Assembly: GCA_001949185.1 (NCBI GenBank) | Contig: BDGG01000019.1 | Span: 166,043 to 209,103 of the forward strand | Direction: 5' to 3' | Length of the DNA stretch: 43,061 nt | Origin: Ramazzottius varieornatus | Taxonomy: Eukaryota > Tardigrada > Eutardigrada > Parachela > Ramazzottiidae | Part shown: piece by piece, positions 38,042-43,061 of the stretch | Layout: the number at the start of each line of letters is the position of its first letter | Position numbering within the stretch: the stretch's first letter is position 1 | Notes under the pieces: model-generated | Databases searched by the model: none | Seen by the model: only the letters and a program-made list of their open reading frames with translations | Told to the model about the DNA's origin: nothing | Program-made: the position numbers and the translations under genes

Positions 38042-38331
38042 GTAACTCTACTGTGGTTTCAACTGTTCAACAGGAGGTCGTCGTTTAGAATTCGCAAACA
38101 AATTCGCCACCAAAATTCGTTAACACGAAGTTTGTTATAGGGAATTTATTTTGACACATAGTTCGAAAACAGAAACGTGGAGAATTTCGTTCAGACAGAA
38201 TGTTTGAACAATAAGAAGAATAAACGCCGGACTGCCGACGAACCGCGCTTTTTGGTTATACCGGTAGCCCCGACTCACAAGGGGATTATGCCTGTCCCCA
38301 CCTTCCGACGGTCAAACCGTACCGCCAAATA

Positions 38332-39223
38332 TAGTAGGCTCGACGAAGCTAAAATAAGCCGTTCTTAGTCGCGACTGAAGGGGCTAAAATATTTTTAGCC
38401 GAGGCTCATTAAATACAATGCGACATTCGGGTGTCATCAGCTAGTACCTCGGATTGTGATGTGTAGAGCACTGGGCCGCAGGTTCAAAATTACGCAGCAA
38501 CTGTGCTGCGCATGCTACCAGGTCGCTGTACGCTGCGCTGTGCTGAGCAACTTTCATGCCCAGTGGCTAGGCAGCTGCGCTGCAGATGCACATGGACCTG
38601 TTGCAACTGCGCTGCACGCTGATGTACCGACTTATGTTATAGTATTGTCGGCAAAATGGGTAGTCCACCGGGAAAACGTGGCCATACGGTACGGCAAAAC
38701 CCAGATGCCTGAAGCTCGAATACCCAAAAGTACCAATTTTTGTTAGGTGTTGGTCCGTGGATCTGCGCGGCAGTCTTCGGCTTCCTGCTGCATGATGTGC
38801 TGCACAAATTTCGTCGATTTCCGTACTGCAGCTGTGCTGCAGCACAGTACAGCTGCAGTGCAGTGCGGCGCATGCGGCCAGATTCCGTGCTCTAGTGATG
38901 TGTAGTCTAGGATAGCGAGGTTTGACTGATTGCAACAAAAAATTAACTTGAGCGGTTTGGAGGGTTGAGGGGTTAGGGGTTCAATTTTATGCAATTTGTG
39001 CCGTTCTGGAGCAATTTCCCCGGGATTGAAATGCTCGGAGTCAGAGTCAGACTTCGTTTTTCTGGACTCACACATCACAATCCGAGGTACTAGCTGATGG
39101 TACCCGAATGTCGCATTGTATTTAATGTTTGAGCGGCGGCTAAAAATATTTTAGCTCCTTCAGCCGCGGCTAAGAACGGCTGAAACGTCTTATTTTAGCT
39201 TCGCCGCGACGTCAAGCTTACTA
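38332..39223. mobile_element. Long-TIR element with TA duplication, split by a nested element
   Basis: Inverted repeats of about 130-155 bases start TAGTAGGCTCGACG on the left and TAGTAAGCTTGACG (complement) on the right, and include GCTAAAATATTTTTAGCC, AATGCGACATTCGGGT and AGCTAGTACCTCGGATTG on both sides. A TA dinucleotide flanks both ends (38330-38331, 39224-39225). Without the nested insertion it would be about 453 bases. There is no transposase. TA duplication suggests Tc1/mariner-type mobilisation; this is an inference. Confidence 0.8.
38464..38894. mobile_element. hAT-like element nested in the long-TIR element
   Basis: Ends TAGAGCAC / GTGCTCTA are inverted. Both sides carry the identical 8 bases GTGATGTG (38456-38463, 38895-38902), the duplication length of hAT elements. 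Interior rich in GCTGCA and CAGTGCAG strings. Its length, 431 bases, nearly equals that of the element at 37615, and both start TAGAGC, so they belong to one family. Confidence 0.82.
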
Positions 39224-39225
39224 TA

Positions 39226-39829
39226 CTGTAGCTGAGCAACGTGTTCGTAATGTCCTCAATCAACACTCCCAATCAAAGGGCTCTACGTCACTGCAGCATA
39301 CTAAAGCGGTCAATGGACGTTCATTTCCGAGTTCCATAGTTCATTCCAGGACCATCGCGAGATTTAGCTCCCTGGCTCAGATCGTAGAAGAGATTCTGTT
39401 CTGTCGTTTTGCCGGAACAGTTTGACCGTCGGGAGGTGGGGCGGGGATAATCCCCTTGTCAGAAAGCAACATCGATGATCCAGGAAGCAATTGCCACTGA
39501 CTGGTATATAAAGACGATTTATGCAATTGTCTGTTGACTGGAAACTCGTTTACTAAATCCGAAAAAATACAGAGTAGATTAGCGTGGTCCCTGCAGAAGG
39601 ACGACAAGCAAAACTCGTGAAGCGTTTCCACATTTTTCGTTTCTTTATACGGTCGGGAAATCAGCTCCAACGAAATTCTCGAACAAAAGACAACAAAGTT
39701 CATCGTTCTGTTTTCTTCCTCATATTCGTTTGAACCACCTCCCAGCAAGCCAACAACACAGATTCACTGTCCGATATAAAAAAACACTAGAAACAACTCC
39801 ATAAAACCGCATTTTATTCAGTTCAATCA
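39226..39829. other. Spacer, nothing recognised
   Basis: A 123-codon minus-strand frame at 39377-39748 has no recognisable features and no splice partners. Confidence 0.45.
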
Positions 39830-41032
39830 TCAAGAAATATTGCGCACGACATCCTGGGAATCCGCCTGCTCATTCAACCTTCGGCCAAAAGATACACTGT
39901 TGATCCGAATTAGGGTTTGCGGCTCGCGATTAACTGCAAAAGGAACATCTCATCAGTCACTGAGATTTCTACAACACTTTGAAACGCCTCGTTAACCATG
40001 CGTCCGCACTTACATCGCGTAGTTCTCAGAGGAATTTTTCGTAGATGCTTGAATCGAATAATGGGATACGACAAAGTCTTTTCGATGACAGTTGCTTCCA
40101 CGTTGACGAACCCTCGACTGAAACATCAAAACAAGTTATCAGAAAGCTCCTGATACGCAACTGCGAACTCTCAAATGACTCGCTTGAATTCAAACTTACT
40201 CTAACAATGGGCGACCGAGTAGCGTGAAGTCGGAACATCCCACGGCCAAGACCTGGCGAAGAAAATTCCCGGGTCAACATCACAATGAAAAGTGTTTCCC
40301 GTAGTTTTCTTACCTTCTCCATCCGTATTCTTTCACCAGTTTGTACATGATAGACACCCGTTATCATGATAATATCCTCATCGGTCACGCGATACTGTCT
40401 GCCTGACAGGAAGACCACTGCGAAAAGCCGGCCATGACTGCCTTCTGTAATTTGGTTGTTTATCCTCTCGGTCACCTCTGAAATGGAAAAGCATAATGTT
40501 TAAACATTGGCCAAAATTGAGGAGCGCGTTCTAAAGTGAGAAGAGATGTTTTACCGTTATGTATTCGAGCTTCGTGAGGTTCAAGCCCTTCGACGGGATC
40601 GCCGTACTGAATTTCTTCGGGTAATATTTTAGGATTAAATGGATTCAGTCTGCAAGAAGGAAAACACACAAAATACATCCTATGCTCTATCAGAATCTAG
40701 GGACGCGCGACTCACTGTGGGTCGCCAAGCATCTCGGTAAACTGGATCTCTTCCTGATCTGCTGGTGCCACTTGTGCAGGAGGAGACTTTAACAGCTTTT
40801 CAGGCAGTAACATCCTTGGCGGTGGCCGCCATGCACGACCGTAGCTTCTGCAGGTTTGTGAGAGACGGGGTGATGAGAATGAAGGAGCAATGAGAGATTT
40901 ACCTACTGGACACGGTCAGCAGGAGGGTTTAAAGCCAATTACGACTAAAGAGTGCGGCGGCAGGATTTCTTTACCTTGGGATAAGCACTGCCTCCAGCAG
41001 CGACTTGGATGCTGCGCCAAGATGCGCGCCAT
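39830..41032 (-). CDS. MRPL21: Mitochondrial ribosomal protein L21
   Basis: bL21m of the mitochondrial large ribosomal subunit. Six exons are secure: 40847-40716, 40649-40555, 40477-40314, 40252-40200, 40117-40014 and 39933-39830. Marks are GSHGRLFAVVFLSGRQYRVT, GERIRMEKV, SDFTLLGRPLL, VEATVIEKT and the final PQTLIRINSV. The start is not settled. An upstream ATG at 41032 opens MARILAQHPSRCWRQ, a good mitochondrial presequence, and ends at a clear donor (40974), but its phase does not match exon 2. The frame that does match has no ATG in that exon. The first ATG in the correct frame is at 40813 (MLLPEKLL). The conserved domain is complete whichever start is used. Confidence 0.88.
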
Positions 41033-41513
41033 GGAAGGAGCTAACGACATCTTCACTAGGCTTCCACAGTCGGCGATCTTCAGTGTTTATTTCGGGATGA
41101 AGGTAGGTCAGCAGAAGCAGTAGAACGAAGAATAAATCCAATGAATGATCCGGACGGAGTGATCGCAATTTGCGAATCAAGACCGGAAACTTCAACGATG
41201 GAATAGAGCATGACGTCACGCCATGTGCTTTGTAACGGTACCAGTGCTTTAGCTTTATAACTTAATGCGCGAACTCAGTTCGCGGAAGCACTATGAATTG
41301 ATTGTTGATTACGGAGGATCAATTTTCTATTCCGATTTCCCATTATTTCCTCGTCGAAGAAAACGGAAAACACACACAAATCGTCGACGGTAAAAACGCA
41401 ACTTCAAAATTCCAAATGCACACAGTAAACCACCCGGAAGATGCTCCCTATACAAGCTTGTTCTAAAATCGACAGAGCGTTAGAATACATTCAAGGACAG
41501 CACTCCAAAATAT

Positions 41514-42464
41514 TTAATGAGCATTCTTGTCTTCCAAATGTCTGTCTGGACCACCAATGTTCCAAGCGCCACTACCCTTCTCTCCGGGAATAATCCCAGC
41601 CTTCGGATCGTAGTCGTGAGGATGGAGAGTCTGGTATCTCTTCTGATCGAAGCCATGGGCGTTCTCAGGAAACTCTAGGATAAACTCTTCCATCGTCATC
41701 TTGTGCAGCGGCAGCATATCTTCCCATTGTTTCGCCTACAAGAGAAGTCAAATGAAAGCCACCCGGCAGAAATCACAGCCAACTACCGAGCGTACCTCAG
41801 TTCTAAGCTTCTCAATTCGCTGATTTGATTCTTGGATGAAACGTTTCGTGCTCGCCAGCTGGAAAAGCCACCACATAAGTATAACCCGGTCAAATCGGAC
41901 GTGAGCAAATGAGTTCAACGAGATCGTTGTCACGAGCGGCGCATGTTCTCATTGTCAGTGGCTAATGGTGTGCGCCACTCGAAAAAAACGATCCGGTATC
42001 ATTCCACTGCCCCCGTCCAAATATCACTGAAAACAAGGTTTTACCGCTTCTTGTTCCTGCTGGTCGATCTGCGACGTTAAGGTGTCTTTAGGATAGCTAA
42101 CCTTCACACTGGCCATCTGGAAACCGCATAAACGCATTCACAGAAGATGAAACTTGGTGGCTAGGCAAGCTGGAATTTTACCTGTTTTTGAAACTGATCT
42201 ACTAAGCCAGGTACGGGGATTTTCTTCTTATATGTCTCCCAGTCGATCTTTGGTGGATTTTCTGGGTAAGACATCGCCCTGTAACAAATACGGTTTGGTA
42301 AAGCTCGCTGAACGGGAAGTGGAAAGACATTCGTCCCCTTACTTGGACAAGTAGGCATCATGACGCGTCTTGAATGCCTTCAGCGAGATCTGCTGATCCT
42401 CGGGCACGCGAGCGGCAAAGGCGGCCCAGTCAATGGCGCTCTTGGTGACTCGGCGACTGCTCAT
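41514..42464 (-). CDS. ATP5PD: ATP synthase subunit d, mitochondrial
   Basis: Part of the peripheral stalk of F1Fo ATP synthase. Five exons: 42464-42343, 42278-42182, 42116-42045, 41858-41796 and 41735-41514, in frame, 191 residues. Marks: IDWAAFAARVP near the start, YPENPPKIDW, GLVDQF, the charged helix with QQEQEA and QESNQRIEKLR, then MTMEEFILEFPE, and a C-terminal Tyr/His/Pro segment. It is somewhat longer than the vertebrate protein (about 160), mostly at the C-terminus. The first five codons and about 600 upstream bases are duplicated in inverted orientation at 614-1226. Confidence 0.95.
41913..41993. repeat. Palindromic repeat, full-length unit
   Basis: In ATP5PD intron 3. Outer TTCAACGAGATCGTTG, inner CGAGCGGCGCATG and GTGTGCGCCACTCG, then AAACGATC. 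Confidence 0.75.
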
Positions 42465-43061
42465 GATAATTCTCGGGCTATGTACAGCAAAGTGAAGAGT
42501 GGATGGTAGCAGATGGGAAGAAACCTGGATGGGCGGACAGAAACAGAAATTCTGGACGAGAAGACGGAAAAATCAAGTTCAAATTCAAACCAGCTGTGAA
42601 AGTGATAGACGCTCCAATCAAGCAAGAATGGAAATGTTGTAGCTTGATCGACAGCGCTCACGCTGTTCCTCAAAGAACTCAGGAGGGAACACCGAACGAC
42701 GAGGAACAGATTTTAGGGAACAGACGTCCGCTTGTTGATTGCTTGGTGTACCTCCAGTCCGCCAAGCATTCACAACCAAAACAATGCGGTGAAATCGATT
42801 TTTGGCTCTGGATGAATGGAGAAAGTCTCGGTTGGGACGCTGGCACTCATCCATCCCACAATTCCTCGCATCCTTCGGACTTTAGCGGAGTACTCTGTCT
42901 TCAGTCACTTCACTGCTCTTCTGCCTAGGAGAAACCTGTACTATTCTCTTGAAGATCTCCTCAAACGTTGTTATAAAATATAAGGCCGGGAACCTCCGTA
43001 AATTTATCTGGACTTTATGTTCTGTNCACTGGTCGTGAAGAAGCGACGTACTAACTCCCCT
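42449..43061. repeat. Right copy of the 613-base inverted repeat
   Basis: Reverse complement of 614-1226. Contains the presumed promoter and leader of ATP5PD and reaches the window end, so it may continue. One undetermined base (N) is at 43026. A 141-codon frame (42503-42928) is open in both copies, but there is no other sign that it codes. Confidence 0.93.

Noticed and set aside
38567..38938. Minus-strand frame of 123 codons with many Cys and Ala
   Set aside because: Lies inside the nested hAT-like element and translates its GCTGCA repeats.
39910..40101. MRPL21 ending at the stop at 39910
   Set aside because: That frame reads through an intron. Splicing 40014 to 39933 restores the conserved PQTLIRINSV ending and a later stop at 39830.

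Overview
The window is nuclear DNA of an animal. Genes are split by many short GT-AG introns, mostly about 50 to 400 bases, and lie close together on both strands with no operons. The gene set is metazoan: a Smad2/3 TGF-beta effector, a type I PIP kinase, Sec16, p62/SQSTM1, a thrombospondin/Ig membrane protein, and ribosomal and mitochondrial housekeeping genes. A MADF-BESS factor, compact introns and a fungal-type DUF1349 gene would fit a small ecdysozoan such as a tardigrade. That placement is an inference; nothing here names the species.

Layout. 1-1300: an unrecognised small gene on the minus strand, then the left copy of a 613-base inverted repeat. 1606-2893: MADF-BESS gene (+). 4901-9586: type I phosphatidylinositol-4-phosphate 5-kinase (+). 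9883-11399: an unrecognised six-exon gene (+). 11907-12448: a TIR element with a 10-base target duplication. 14498-15193: intronless DUF1349 gene (+). 15602-15983: possible small secreted protein. 16148-19331: gamma-glutamyltransferase (-). 19754-22360: TSP1-TSP1-Ig-Ig membrane protein (-). 23178-26139: Smad2/3 (-), divergent from Sec16 at 27908-32240 (+). 33114-34343: p62/SQSTM1 (+). 35796-36774: ribosomal protein L13 (-). 37600-39230: transposon-rich spacer with nested elements. 39830-41032: mitochondrial ribosomal protein L21 (-). 41514-42464: ATP synthase subunit d (-). 42449-43061: right copy of the inverted repeat.

The most striking unexplained signal is a family of about 50-90 base near-perfect palindromes with core arms CCAAGTGGCGCACG / CGTGCGCCACTTGG. 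It occurs at about 17 places, always in introns or spacers and often as tandem pairs, over the whole window. Other notable points are the end-to-end inverted repeat whose edge falls inside codon 6 of the ATP synthase d gene, a hAT-like element nested inside a long-TIR element, and changed key residues in the Smad DNA-binding hairpin and the GGT active site.

The genes do not form one pathway. Sec16 (ER exit), p62 (autophagy), PIP5K (membrane lipid signalling) and Smad (TGF-beta signalling) are ordinary neighbours in a compact genome. Exon models below were built by reading splice sites and checking that every junction keeps the reading frame.
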